Origin: Prochlorococcus marinus str. MIT 9313
GTDB lineage: Bacteria; Cyanobacteriota; Cyanobacteriia; PCC-6307; Cyanobiaceae
Assembly: GCF_000011485.1 (NCBI RefSeq)
Contig: NC_005071.1
Location: forward strand, 124,001-188,000
Length of the DNA stretch: 64,000 nucleotides
Direction: 5' to 3'
A program made the position numbers and the translations under genes. The notes beneath the pieces are model-generated. The model was not told the origin of the DNA and did not search any database. It saw only the letters and a program-made list of their open reading frames with translations. Each line of letters starts with the position of its first letter. The first letter of the stretch is position 1. Below are positions 1 through 9,779 of this stretch, piece after piece.

Positions 1-496
1 ATGCAAGCCTTACAACCATTCCGCTTGAGTAGGTTCTAACCGGTTGATCTACATAATTTCCTATATCTGCAAAAGCTAGAATATCATCTAGGCGCTCTTG
101 AATTTCCTGTTTATTTAGTCCAAGAATCGATGCATTAAGGTACACATTCTCTCGCCCTGAGAATTCTGGGTTAAACCCACTACCTAGTTCTAGAAGTGCT
201 GCTATCTTCCCGTTTACTATCACTTCTCCTTGACTTGGCTTCAAAGTTCCGCATATCAGTTGTAGTAACGTACTTTTACCGCTTCCATTTTTACCTACTA
301 TACCTATTGATTCACCCCTTCTCAGATCAAAACTGATATTTCTTAGAGCCCAGTGCTCTTGAAAATATTTTCGTCTATTTTGAAATATTAGTTGCTTTGC
401 TCTATCCCTTTTGCTGTTGTAAATTTTATATGCTTTACCCAAGGATGATACTGTAACAACAGTTTCAGGAGATTGATGTTGTGTTGTTGAATACAT
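1..496 (-). CDS. Polysaccharide ABC transporter ATP-binding protein (Wzt/TagH-like), 3' part missing
   Basis: Energises export of a lipid-linked polysaccharide across the inner membrane together with the permease just upstream. About 165 N-terminal residues are in the window, read on the minus strand from the ATG at 494-496. The Walker A motif GKNGSGKST lies near residue 68 and the ABC signature YSSGM near residue 155. The sequence ELGSGFNPEFSGRENVYLN between them is typical of the Wzt/RfbE/TagH branch of exporters. The ATG overlaps the permease stop (TAATG), so the two are probably co-translated. Walker B and any C-terminal glycan-binding domain lie outside the window. A decayed homologue lies at about 9780-10190. 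Confidence 0.88.
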   Translation of the reverse strand, partial: MYSTTQHQSPETVVTVSSLGKAYKIYNSKRDRAKQLIFQNRRKYFQEHWALRNISFDLRRGESIGIVGKNGSGKSTLLQLICGTLKPSQGEVIVNGKIAALLELGSGFNPEFSGRENVYLNASILGLNKQEIQERLDDILAFADIGNYVDQPVRTYSSGMVVRLA

Positions 497-1308
497 TAAA
501 GTATATCTCCAAACTCGCTTTGTGCATTTTTTAAAATCCTAAGGGTGATTTCACACCAGCCAATTGATATTAGAAATTGTACTGCTATCTGTAATCCTGA
601 AGGTGCTATTCCTTCGATAAGTATTTGCCTTGTTTGCTCTATCGTCTGTGCAAGAGGATTAATTCTAGCCAACCATATTAGGTCTTGCGGTATTGCACTT
701 GATGGATAAAATATTGGACTTAAAAACATGCACATACTAACCACTGAATTTATTAATTGGTTCACATCACGTATGAACACGCCTATGGTAGCTAGTAACC
801 ATGTGAGCCCTAGACAGCCCAGTATCAGTGGTCCCCAAACCATCGGCAGCATAAGCACTGTAAACGGAATTGTTCCATCTACTATAATTTTTAGAATTAA
901 CAAAATACTAGTGCTCGTCAGAGCATGAAATAAAGCACTACCTGTCACCATAGTCCCTAGGATCTCTAAGGGAAAAACTATTTTTTTTACGTAGTTAGGA
1001 TTGCCTGTGATCAGCGTTGGGGCTCTGGTTGCGCATTCTGCAAAGATATTAAAAACAATAAGGCCTGCAAATAAATTTATTGCGAAATACACAGGCCCTT
1101 GATTCTCTGTGCTTACGCCCCAGCGTGCTTTGAAAATTTGTGAAAAGACTAGTGTGTAAATGCTTAGCATCACTATTGGGTTTATCGCAGTCCATGCCAG
1201 CCCTAGTTGTGACCCTTTGTACCTGCTCGTAATATCCCTATTTATAAATAGTCTAATTAATTCCCTGTTTCTATAGTACGAGTTTACGATAGAGAGCTTT
1301 TTTTTCAT
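496..1308 (-). CDS. ABC-2 type polysaccharide export permease (Wzm-like)
   Basis: Membrane subunit of an O-antigen/capsule-type exporter. The 270 residues begin with a short cytoplasmic segment containing RDITSRYKGSQLGLAWTAIN, the characteristic start of ABC-2 (KpsM/Wzm) permeases, followed by about six hydrophobic helices. The length is normal for the family. It is followed by the ATPase gene with a 1-base overlap and preceded by a methyltransferase gene 31 bases upstream on the same strand, which suggests one glycan-modification and export operon. The exported glycan is unknown. The rhamnose genes nearby suggest a rhamnose-containing polymer, which is inference. Confidence 0.9.
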   Translation of the reverse strand: MKKKLSIVNSYYRNRELIRLFINRDITSRYKGSQLGLAWTAINPIVMLSIYTLVFSQIFKARWGVSTENQGPVYFAINLFAGLIVFNIFAECATRAPTLITGNPNYVKKIVFPLEILGTMVTGSALFHALTSTSILLILKIIVDGTIPFTVLMLPMVWGPLILGCLGLTWLLATIGVFIRDVNQLINSVVSMCMFLSPIFYPSSAIPQDLIWLARINPLAQTIEQTRQILIEGIAPSGLQIAVQFLISIGWCEITLRILKNAQSEFGDIL

Positions 1309-1339
1309 TGTCTTATATGGTGAGGGAGTTGATTGTTAA

Positions 1340-2119
1340 TTAGTTTCGTTTTCCTGCTTTTATAGCCCCAGTAATGAATTCTATTAGTTTGCTTCGCCTG
1401 TTACTCATATTCCCTTTTTTGAGATTCGATCTTTTTTGACTTGATCTGTCTTTTGTTTCATCCAATGTTTGATCTTTTCTTTTGCTCTCAAGGTATTCGC
1501 CATATGTAGCCATGCCGTTGCTTAGCTCTGTGTGATCACTTGGTCTGCACTTATAGTTTTCCAAATTCACTGGCTTCGCTTCGCCACTATAAGGCTTTCT
1601 TGCTACAAGCATCGAATCGGCACAGTCGGCGCTAAACCATTCAGCTTCCTTAATTGTAGGTGCGGAATTAGTATGAGAGTGATGAACTTCGAGTTGATTG
1701 TACCTGGCAAGAGCAACCATGCCATCAGTAAAAAACCTCCAACAATCTACTGGATACCGATGCTCTCCAAAGCCATTTGGTGCAATTATACATATGAATC
1801 CTCCCTTTTTTGTAACCCTTACTATTTCAGCCATGGTTACCCAGAAGAATTCTATATGTTCTAATGCTTGTCCCGAAATGACAACATCGAATTGATCGTC
1901 TTTTATTTCATTCCACTGATATGTGCAATCAGGCACGATGTCTACATTTGGTCCAGCCTCCATGTCCAGACCCACATATTTGAATCTTTCGTGTTGAAAC
2001 AGACTTTTGTAGCATCCGTTCACGTTGTAGCTTCCGACATCAAGAATATTCCTATTTGTTGTTCCATCTAAGTATGTTTGTATGAACCACTCCATCCGCT
2101 TCATTGAGCTTTCGTGCAT
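1340..2119 (-). CDS. Class I SAM-dependent methyltransferase
   Basis: 259 residues with a Rossmann-type methyltransferase fold of the Methyltransf_11 kind. Motif I is ILDVGSYNVNG (residues 25-35), an acidic residue ends the next strand (YVGLDMEAG), and a post-I stretch FDVVISGQALEHI is followed by KKGGFICIIAPNG. The C-terminal 60 residues are basic and Ser/Lys-rich. Location upstream of an ABC-2 exporter operon suggests methylation of a sugar or of the glycan end, but the substrate cannot be read from the sequence. The start is the ATG at 2117-2119. Confidence 0.82.
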   Translation of the reverse strand: MHESSMKRMEWFIQTYLDGTTNRNILDVGSYNVNGCYKSLFQHERFKYVGLDMEAGPNVDIVPDCTYQWNEIKDDQFDVVISGQALEHIEFFWVTMAEIVRVTKKGGFICIIAPNGFGEHRYPVDCWRFFTDGMVALARYNQLEVHHSHTNSAPTIKEAEWFSADCADSMLVARKPYSGEAKPVNLENYKCRPSDHTELSNGMATYGEYLESKRKDQTLDETKDRSSQKRSNLKKGNMSNRRSKLIEFITGAIKAGKRN

Positions 2120-2848
2120 AGCTGGTTCATGGGCTCTGAATTAGCCCAATATTAGTCCGAACGTGCTTCGTTCCTACTTTCATCTGTATTCTCCCAAGCT
2201 CCTTGAGCCTCTTTCTTTACATTGCTTCTTTTGTGCAAGAAAATTAAATTTTTATGCTCAAGCCACTGCTGGGTGACCTTAAAGCCTACAAGCTAAACTG
2301 CTACCAGCTTATTGTCTTAAACATTAATCTACTGGAGGATGACATCCCACCCCTCACCGTCGAGAACCTGCATGAAAATACTTTCACCTTTACGGTGTGA
2401 CTTGCTCACCCCGTCAGTCTTTACAGTAGATCTACACCCTTGATGAGTTTTGCCGCATGCTTGTCTAGTAGTCAGCGAGGCTTGCAACCGTGTGCGTGTT
2501 ATCCGTCTCTTCGATGTTCAGCAGATTGGCGGCATGGTGCTGCATTACAGGTAGATAGCCTAGATGAAGACTCGTGACAGTAAGACCCTTGTTGGGTCAT
2601 TAACCAGTTAGTGAATGGTTATATGCAGCGGCGTTCAACTGGTCACTGTTAACGACTACCATGCCCGCAGGGATGCGTAATGGATCGGTAGGCGTCCCCC
2701 TTTGTTTCTTGAAATGATAACGAATATGCGCAGGAATGTTATTGACTCGATGTTCATGTTCCAGCCTGCCTCTCCGGCGGCTTAGCAGCCACCCAGCGCC
2801 TGAAATGGTTTTCATGCGAGGCTTCTTTTAACATCAATTATTTCATTT
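2120..2848. other. Spacer with weak coding remnants
   Basis: There is no convincing intact gene in about 730 bases between the divergent methyltransferase and rfbA genes. On the plus strand, 2254-2400 reads as a 48-codon open frame, and similar protein-like sequence continues in other frames to about 2560, interrupted by stops, so this may be a frameshifted gene remnant. A 71-codon open frame on the minus strand (2600-2815) has no recognisable domain. A small inverted repeat (GAACG-TGCTT-CGTTC) lies near 2159-2173. The promoters of both flanking genes must be in here, but no clear -10/-35 pair was identified. Confidence 0.35.
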
Positions 2849-3775
2849 GTGGCTCGTAAAGGAATCATTCTTGCCGGTGGCAGCGGTACCCGTCTGAATC
2901 CGATCACGCAGGCAGTGAGTAAGCAATTGTTGCCTGTTTATGACAAGCCGATGATTTACTACCCGCTAAGCACGCTGATGCTGGCGGGTATCCGTGAGGT
3001 GTTGATCATCACGACTCCCCAAGATCAGGCAGCTTTTGACCGCCTTCTAGGCGATGGGTCCCAATGGGGGATGAGCATTCAGTATGCCGTGCAGCCCAGT
3101 CCCGATGGGCTTGCCCAGGCTTTTCTCATCGGTGCTGATTTTCTTGATGGGGCACCGGCTGCTCTGGTGCTCGGAGACAACCTGTTTCACGGCCACGAAT
3201 TGGTCCCCCAGTTGCAGGCCTGCAATCGTCAGGGGTCTGGGGCCACGGTCTTCGTTTATCCGGTGCGTGATCCGGAGCGCTATGGAGTGGCTGAATTTGA
3301 TGCCAGTGGGAGGGTTCTCAGCTTGGAGGAGAAGCCAACACAGCCGAAGAGCCGCTATGCCGTCACGGGGCTTTATTTCTATGACGCCTCCGTGGTAGCG
3401 AAGGCGCATCAGGTTCAGCCTTCGCATCGTGGTGAGCTAGAGATAACCGATGTCAATCGGATGTACCTTGAGGAGGGTCTGCTGCGTGTCCAGCAGATGG
3501 GTCGCGGGATGGCTTGGCTCGATACAGGGACCTGTGATTCCCTTCATGATGCTTGCAGCTACATTCGAACCCTTGAGCATCGTCAAGGGTTGAAGGTCGG
3601 TTGCCCTGAAGAGGTTGCCTGGCGTCAGGGCTGGATCAATCTTCAAGAGCTGGAACAGCTTTCGATGCCATTGCGCAAAAGCGGCTATGGCCATTACTTA
3701 ATGCAGCTTGTTGAGGAGTCGGTGTCTGACCATGGCGCTTTGCAACGCACTGTGGAGGTGGCAGATGCAGGTTGA
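2849..3775 (+). CDS. rfbA: Glucose-1-phosphate thymidylyltransferase
   Basis: First step of dTDP-L-rhamnose synthesis: joins dTTP and glucose-1-phosphate to give dTDP-glucose. 308 residues, slightly longer than the usual 290. The nucleotide-binding signature [12 protein letters not shown] is at residues 9-20, followed by [17 protein letters not shown]. The metal and sugar site GDNLFHG lies near residue 109, and EKP and TGLYFYD come further on. The start is a GTG at 2849, because the conserved GIILAGG follows after only four residues. It is first of three overlapping genes: rfbC starts inside its last codons. Confidence 0.95.
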   Translation: MARKGIILAGGSGTRLNPITQAVSKQLLPVYDKPMIYYPLSTLMLAGIREVLIITTPQDQAAFDRLLGDGSQWGMSIQYAVQPSPDGLAQAFLIGADFLDGAPAALVLGDNLFHGHELVPQLQACNRQGSGATVFVYPVRDPERYGVAEFDASGRVLSLEEKPTQPKSRYAVTGLYFYDASVVAKAHQVQPSHRGELEITDVNRMYLEEGLLRVQQMGRGMAWLDTGTCDSLHDACSYIRTLEHRQGLKVGCPEEVAWRQGWINLQELEQLSMPLRKSGYGHYLMQLVEESVSDHGALQRTVEVADAG

Positions 3776-4382
3776 ACGGCTGGACTCGAATCGGGGTGAC
3801 CTAATGGACCTGCCATTACTCCTCACTCCAAGTGTTTTTAATGATGACCGTGGCTTCTTTTTTGAAAGTTGGAATGAACGTAGTTTTCAGCAGGCTCTGA
3901 TCGAGGGGGGATGGAACGAACAAGCCGCCAGTGCGGTGGTCTTCAGGCAGGACAACCATTCCCGCTCCAGTTTGGGTGTGTTGCGTGGTTTGCATTACCA
4001 ATTGCAGCCAGAACCCCAAGGGAAATTGGTGCGATGCACCGTCGGCGCAATTTTTGATGTGTCGGTGGATCTCCGCCGCGGTTCCTCCACTTTTGGGCAG
4101 TGCGTTGCTGTAGAGCTGACAGCCGAGAATCATAAGCAACTCTGGGTCCCTGTTGGTTTCGCACACGGCTTCCTGACCCTCAGTGATCAGGCTGAAGTGC
4201 TTTATAAAGCCAGCGGTTTCTGGAATCGTGACTGTGAACGCAGTCTTCGCTGGGATGATCCTGAGTTGGCGATTGCTTGGCCCTTGGAGCGTCTTGGTGG
4301 AGCACAACCGCTTCTTGCTGAGAAAGACGCCAAGGCACCGCTTTTGGCCGCTGCAGATGCGGCTGGGGACCTGTTCGCATGA
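3765..4382 (+). CDS. rfbC: dTDP-4-dehydrorhamnose 3,5-epimerase
   Basis: Third step of dTDP-rhamnose synthesis, epimerising C3 and C5 of the 4-keto sugar. The frame is open further upstream, but the ATG at 3765 gives 205 residues and overlaps the rfbA stop by 11 bases, in keeping with the tight spacing of this operon. Family signatures are [11 protein letters not shown], the catalytic-His segment [18 protein letters not shown], and [14 protein letters not shown]. The cupin-like core is complete. The last 25 residues are Ala-rich and poorly conserved. rfbD follows with an ATGA overlap. Confidence 0.94.
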   Translation: MQVERLDSNRGDLMDLPLLLTPSVFNDDRGFFFESWNERSFQQALIEGGWNEQAASAVVFRQDNHSRSSLGVLRGLHYQLQPEPQGKLVRCTVGAIFDVSVDLRRGSSTFGQCVAVELTAENHKQLWVPVGFAHGFLTLSDQAEVLYKASGFWNRDCERSLRWDDPELAIAWPLERLGGAQPLLAEKDAKAPLLAAADAAGDLFA

Positions 4383-5284
4383 CGATCAAGGTCTTGCTCA
4401 CCGGTGCTGCCGGTCAGCTTGGTCAGGCCTTGCAAGCGTCCTGTCCGTCGTCTGTTGAGTTGGTCTCCACCAGTCGAATGGGTGATGGTTTGTTGCAGCC
4501 CTTGGATTTGGCCGATGCTCAGGCATGTCGGGCAGCAGTGTTCCAGCACCGTCCTGACTGGGTTCTCAATGCAGGGGCTTACACCGCAGTCGATCATGCG
4601 GAGCAGGAGCCCGATCTGGCATTAGCTGTTAATGCAAGTGCACCGCGTGCTTTGGCGGAAGGTTTATTGGAGACGGGCGGGCGGATGTTGCAGGTAAGTA
4701 CGGATTTTGTGTTTAACGGCGCTCAAGGGCACCCTTACCGTCCTAATCAGCCTCGAGATCCTTTGGGGGTCTATGGCGCGACTAAAGCCGCCGGGGAAGA
4801 GGCAGTGGAACAAATTCTCGGTGCGCAAGGACGAGCGGTAACTTTGCGCACCAGCTGGGTTTATGGCCCTGTGGGTAGGAATTTTTTGCTCACCATGCTG
4901 AGGTTGCATCGCGAACGTGAACAGCTGAATGTGGTTGTCGATCAAGTGGGTTGCCCCACAAGCACAATTACACTAGCCACTGCATGTTGGGCGTTGATGA
5001 AAGAACCTCAACAGCCGTATCTTCCGCCAGTATTGCACTGGTGTGATGCTGGAGCGGCATCTTGGTATGACTTCGCAGTGGCTATTGGTGAATTGGGCGT
5101 TGCCAAGGGCTTGTTGCAGCGGGCAGCCGTCGTGAACCCGATAATCACGGCGGAATACCCCACGCCCGCCCAGCGTCCCAGCTACTCCCTTCTTGACTGC
5201 TCAGAGACTCGTCAACTTCTTGGCTTGCACGCATGCCATTGGCGAGTTGCATTGGAACAGGTGATTGCTGATGTAGAGAGTTAG
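4379..5284 (+). CDS. rfbD: dTDP-4-dehydrorhamnose reductase
   Basis: Last step of dTDP-L-rhamnose synthesis, the NAD(P)H-dependent reduction of the 4-keto group. 301 residues of an extended short-chain dehydrogenase. The nucleotide-binding loop TGAAGQLGQ is at residues 8-16, the STD motif at 107-109, and the catalytic Tyr132/Lys136 in VYGATKAAGE. NAGAYTAVDHAE and SWVYGP are typical of RmlD. The start overlaps the rfbC stop (ATGA). It is the end of the overlapping rfbACD group, and AT-rich sequence without clear genes follows directly. Confidence 0.95.
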   Translation: MTIKVLLTGAAGQLGQALQASCPSSVELVSTSRMGDGLLQPLDLADAQACRAAVFQHRPDWVLNAGAYTAVDHAEQEPDLALAVNASAPRALAEGLLETGGRMLQVSTDFVFNGAQGHPYRPNQPRDPLGVYGATKAAGEEAVEQILGAQGRAVTLRTSWVYGPVGRNFLLTMLRLHREREQLNVVVDQVGCPTSTITLATACWALMKEPQQPYLPPVLHWCDAGAASWYDFAVAIGELGVAKGLLQRAAVVNPIITAEYPTPAQRPSYSLLDCSETRQLLGLHACHWRVALEQVIADVES

Positions 5285-6764
5285 CCCTAGAGCAGTTCTT
5301 GTGTTGGCGGTTTTGTTTGATTTTGCTTGGTAGAAAGAATAATCCCATCAAAACTTAAATCATTGCAAATATATTTAGGCATTGAACTCTTTGGTGTTTA
5401 CGCTAAATAAGCGAGTAAACACAGGGAATGCATGAGTTACGTCAAACCTGCCTTTTGTTTGTAAGCTTGAAGGGTGAAAATTGGAAAGCAGCTAATTGTA
5501 AGCAAGACTATTCGCTGAATATTCTTTGATTGATTGAGCCTAAGGGTCATCGAACCATATAAATTAGTGAAATCTGTATAATAATCGAACAAGAGAGTAG
5601 ACCTAGTGTAGTCACACTCAAAATCGAGAACTTGCTTTGATGCAGAATTTTGATTGGCGATATTGTTGTATGTCGACAGGCAAAAGTGAGAGAAGTATGG
5701 AGATTGACATGATAAAGTTATTCTTGATGCTCCTGTCCATTTATTTATACTTCATCGAAGGAAAAGCTTCGAAGTAGCTTGGGCAAAGAGGGATATCTTT
5801 TGTTTGGGAGAGATATCAAATACTCTCCAAATTTATTTAGAGTTAGAGTCCTTAGATTGATTATTATCTGATTTCAGTCGATATCGGTCAACATTACTTT
5901 GAACAGAAAGGGTCTCTTCAATTTTTTATTGATTCTCAAAATCCTCTTGCACTACAAAACTGTATGAATTGAACAGCTAATATACTGCAACATTGAGGGC
6001 TTTCCCCATTAGTGTGATTCACCTATTTGGTGATCCATGTATTACATTGGAGAGAACTATGCTTTGTCAGTTTTAAGTCGAGCTTGGGAAAGGCCCTATG
6101 CGTCAATCGGATAGAACCTCAGCTAAAGCCAGGAGCTGTTTATTTCTTTGTTTGCCCAGATTTTGCATTTGCTTCAATGAATTATGTGCAAAAATTCCTT
6201 GAATTGCTCGATCAGCTAAAGCTTTTATTATAAGTGTGCGTCATAATGGTCATTTAAAATAGAGTTTTCAACTAATTGCAGAAATTGTAAGCAATAACGG
6301 CTCTGCGGAGCACAACAATAAATGTAATATTTTTTTTCAGCTTCCTTTATGTTAATCGATTTCTCTCCACCCCGTCAAGCTTCTGTGAATTTCGCGAACA
6401 GGACAGATCTCATTCTTGACACGAATGGATATTGGCTTGGGCTATTAGCTTGATTTTTGTACTCGTTGACTGAAATATTTTAAACACTTCAAGGTGATGG
6501 CTTCTTAAATATTTGATTTCGCAAATATCAGCCATAAGAGGCACTAGATTTATTCGTCAATGCTAGAGATAATACAACTTGCTTTTATTGAGTATATATA
6601 TGATAGGGCTTGCTGTCCATGCTCTCATTTTTTCTTTTTTTATGTTCAGGAATCCTTGGATTTATAGAAATTGGCAATTTTAATATGGCTTTATGCGATT
6701 ACAACTTGTCGTGAGCATATCGCTTGTTCGCTGCGGTCTATAGTTGCTTTAATTGGAGATTCTT
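5285..6764. other. 1.5 kb AT-rich spacer inside the rhamnose gene set
   Basis: No gene can be supported here. The sequence is markedly more AT-rich than rfbACD. Short protein-like runs occur on the plus strand, for example around 6115-6233 and 6353-6450, but they lack starts, have nearby stops and match no family I recognise. They may be traces of decayed glycan genes. The rfbB promoter and a ribosome-binding site (GGAG at 6755-6758) lie at its right end. Confidence 0.4.
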
Positions 6765-7877
6765 ATGTCTGCTCCGCTTCTGCCGGAAAGAGTACATCGT
6801 GTTTTGATTACAGGAGGTGCTGGATTTATAGGTGGGGCTGTTGTTCGTCGCCTTCTTGAGGGAAGCCAGGCGAATGTGTTTAACCTTGATAAACTTGGCT
6901 ATGCAAGTGACTTAACAAGTATTCGACAGAATGATCGGTATAAACATCTCCACGTTGATCTCGCAGATTCTGCTGCCACTTCTGCTGCTGTAGTAACCGC
7001 TGATCCAGATTTGGTGATGCACTTGGCTGCTGAAAGCCACGTAGATCGATCAATTGATGGACCTAAAGCTTTTATCGAAAGCAATGTGAATGGCACTTTC
7101 AATCTTCTTCAGGCAGTTCTCTCTCATTGGGAGAAATTGCCCGAGGAAAGGCATCAGCACTTTCGTTTTCATCACATCAGTACCGATGAGGTGTTTGGCT
7201 CTCTTGGTCCTATTGGGCGGTTTTCGGAAATTACTCCGTATGACCCTCGTTCGCCTTATTCCGCGAGTAAGGCAGCTAGCGATCATCTGGTATCTGCTTG
7301 GCATCACACCTATGGACTTCCTGTGGTACTTACGAATTGTTCCAATAACTACGGTCCCTGGCAATTTCCAGAAAAATTGATTCCTATTGCCATACTCAAG
7401 GCCGTGGCGGGTGAGCCTATTCCCTTGTATGGAGATGGCACGAATATAAGGGATTGGTTATATGTCGAAGATCATGTCGAGGCATTACTACTTGCGGCTA
7501 CTCGAGGTGGGTTAGGTGAGAGTTATTGCGTTGGAGGTGCTGGTGATCATGGTTCTCCTAGCGAGCGTACGAATCGTGATGTTTTGGAGACTATCTGCAA
7601 CTTGATGGATAGTCTTCGCCCCTACGGTGCACCTCATACGCGTTTGATTACCAGAGTTAGTGACCGTCCTGGCCATGACCGTCGGTATGCTATTGATGCA
7701 AAGAAGATTACAAATGATCTGGGTTGGAAACCTCGACATAGTTTTGAGGAGGGCCTAGAAGCAACTGTGGCTTGGTACTTAGACAATCTTGATTGGTGCC
7801 AAAAAGTTAGCTCTAAGTCTGACTATCTTGGTCAGAGAATCGGCCTTCCCCGGCTCTCTAATGATGCCAATGCTTAG
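6765..7877 (+). CDS. rfbB: dTDP-glucose 4,6-dehydratase
   Basis: Second step of dTDP-rhamnose synthesis, converting dTDP-glucose to the 4-keto-6-deoxy sugar with bound NAD+. The ATG at 6765 is preferred over the upstream TTG at 6753 because GGAG lies 6 bases before it, and 370 residues result. NAD loop GGAGFIGG at residues 17-24, catalytic THR-ASP-GLU in STDEVFG (140-142), and Tyr165/Lys169 in YSASKAASDH. The family-specific NCSNNYGPWQFPEKLIP is present. With rfbA, rfbC and rfbD it completes the pathway, although it is separated from them by 1.5 kb and followed by broken glycosyltransferase genes. Confidence 0.95.
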   Translation: MSAPLLPERVHRVLITGGAGFIGGAVVRRLLEGSQANVFNLDKLGYASDLTSIRQNDRYKHLHVDLADSAATSAAVVTADPDLVMHLAAESHVDRSIDGPKAFIESNVNGTFNLLQAVLSHWEKLPEERHQHFRFHHISTDEVFGSLGPIGRFSEITPYDPRSPYSASKAASDHLVSAWHHTYGLPVVLTNCSNNYGPWQFPEKLIPIAILKAVAGEPIPLYGDGTNIRDWLYVEDHVEALLLAATRGGLGESYCVGGAGDHGSPSERTNRDVLETICNLMDSLRPYGAPHTRLITRVSDRPGHDRRYAIDAKKITNDLGWKPRHSFEEGLEATVAWYLDNLDWCQKVSSKSDYLGQRIGLPRLSNDANA

Positions 7878-8642
7878 TAAAAAGAGAACTTCTATTGCTA
7901 GTTTCTGCTTATCATACTTCTCAGTTAGTGGTCGATGGTCTCCGGTCATTCTTCTCTCTTTCCTGCCTTTAAATATAGGCTATACTGTTGCAGTAAAAGA
8001 TTATTCTCATGCTGAGTCTGTTGACCTTTTGGCAGATAAATCAGATTATTTCTGCACTCGATTAGATAGTCTCGGGTATGACCTAGCTGTAAATCACCTA
8101 CTGAATAAATTGAAGTTTATTTTTTTTATGTAGGAATACTGCATACAGATCTTGGCTGGTATCTGGGAACATTAGAAAAGTTGATCGCTTCGCTTCAAAT
8201 TCATCCTGAGGCAAGCCTCGCATGCCCTCAGATTTTCGATGAATCTGGCAATCATCATAAACTATGTAAAAATAATTCAACTGTACTTACTTTATTAACT
8301 CATCGTTTTCTTTCCGAATAGATTAAGCCTGATTGGTTAAAATGTTGTGATCTTTGGTATGTAATGACTGATATAAATTATCATCAGATGTTTGAGGTGC
8401 CTTACCTAAGTGGTTGTTGTATGGTCATAAGTATTGATGCGTTCTAGATGCTTGGAGGATTTGATGAACGCTATTCCATTTATTTGGAAGATGCTGACAT
8501 TACCCGAAGCCTTGCCCAGTACTGATTGTGCGTTCATTTACCCGTAGAATCCATTATTCATGGGTGGGGTCTGGGTAATTACTCAAGCTTTTATCTGATC
8601 TGTGTAAATGTAGTCAGTATATGGAGGTATTTCCAAAAATGA
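7878..8642 (+). pseudogene. Broken family-2 glycosyltransferase (rhamnosyltransferase-like)
   Basis: Starts directly after rfbB. The N-terminal part reads LLLVSAYHTSQLVVDGLRS and then shifts frame to continue as IGYTVAVKDYSHAESVDLL. Another frame carries GILHTDLGWYLGTLEKLIAS and then VPYLSGCCMVISIDAF, MLGGFDERYSIYLEDADITR and SIIHGWGLGNYSSFYL, the classical acceptor and catalytic region of GT2 rhamnosyltransferases. In this last frame stop codons interrupt at 8319-8321, 8445-8447 and 8523-8525 before the final TGA at 8640-8642. With at least two frameshifts and three internal stops, a functional product is very unlikely. The family call is from the translated motifs, and the sugar specificity is unknown. 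Confidence 0.85.
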
Positions 8643-8656
8643 GGATGTTCTCTATG

Positions 8657-9621
8657 TTAAGAAGCCAGGATATAGAAGTAATTTTATCTACTTATAATGG
8701 CGAACAATTTTTGGAGGCTCAGCTCAATTCTATTTACAATCAAACCTTAAGGCCTATACGAGTTTTGTTGCGTGCTGATTACTCAGCAGACTCCACAATT
8801 TAACTCATAAATTCATTTCAAGATAAATATGGGAATTGGCTTCAAAGATTTCCATCTGATGAGAATTTAGGATGTGTAGGGAATATCAACAAGCTACTGG
8901 AATCGCCTTCTGCTTCTTACATAGCACTTTCTTATCAAGATGATATTTGGTTGCCACATAAGCTTGAAAAAATTTTTTTGCTCAAATCCAATACTTGGAA
9001 AATATTTACACTTCTTCAACCCCACTCTTAGTGCATTGTGTCTTGGATGTGGTCGATCAATACAGTGCTCACTTGCAAAGTAGTTTTTTGCAACGTCAGC
9101 ACCTTAACCCTAAGCGAATTTGCTTTAAAGACCTTGCTTTGACTAATGTTGTTACAGGTTGCCCTTCTCTCTTTAATCGATGCTTGCTGCAAATTGCATT
9201 ACCAATTCCTTCTACCGCAATGATGCATGATTGGTGGTTAGCCCTAGTAGCAAGTTCCTTTGGTTATATTAGCTTTCTAGATGAATCTCTAGTGCTTTAT
9301 CGTCAGCATGGCCCTAATTTTATAGGGTCTCAAGGACTTGGTGTTAATTACTGGTTAAATAATGTCTGGAAATTTGCCCATATGAATTCTTCTGAGATAC
9401 CTCTTTACTCAGTTTTACGCCAGTATCAGACATTTCAAAAATGTTATTCCCTGAATAGTGATACCTTTTTGAATCTTTTGACAATCGAGAGAGCTAAAAG
9501 ATGTCAGGCTCTACTAAAAGTTCCATTTTCTCGCTGGCCTTGTAAGCATGGCATGCTTCGATCAATTGGTTTATATATACGCCTTTTTACTCTGCCAATT
9601 GCAACGTGCGATAACCTTTGA
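8657..9621 (+). pseudogene. Frameshifted family-2 glycosyltransferase
   Basis: A second GT2 gene in two frames. The first reads IEVILSTYNGEQFLEAQLNS near its start, runs through one TAA at 8801-8803, and continues with SYQDDIWLPHKLEKI, the DxD-type region of GT2 enzymes. At an A6T7 run (8967-8979) the frame changes. The reading continues as FAQIQYLENIYTSS and then some 200 residues containing HDWWLALVASSFG and ESLVLYRQHGPNFIG, which are typical of the C-terminal half. It ends at the TGA at 9619-9621. Removing one base from the homopolymer and replacing the TAA would restore about 320 residues, so the decay looks recent. The start position is approximate. Confidence 0.85.
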
Positions 9622-9779
9622 GAATGATAAGCAATCACTGCGTTCCTAAAATTAGCAGATTCAAGCTTTTCGCCTCCCCTCTGATCCGATTCTCTATCTA
9701 TTGCCTATGTCTCAGGTTATGCTTTTAACATTATTTTTATAGTGGCTATTTTAGGACCTGCTGATTTTAATAAGCCTAT

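Noticed and set aside
728-928. Plus-strand open frame inside the exporter permease gene
   Set aside because: Shadow of the permease, which has clear family motifs on the other strand.
6027-6233. 68-codon open frame in the rfbD-rfbB spacer
   Set aside because: Protein-like only in its second half, no domain, no ribosome-binding site; treated as spacer.
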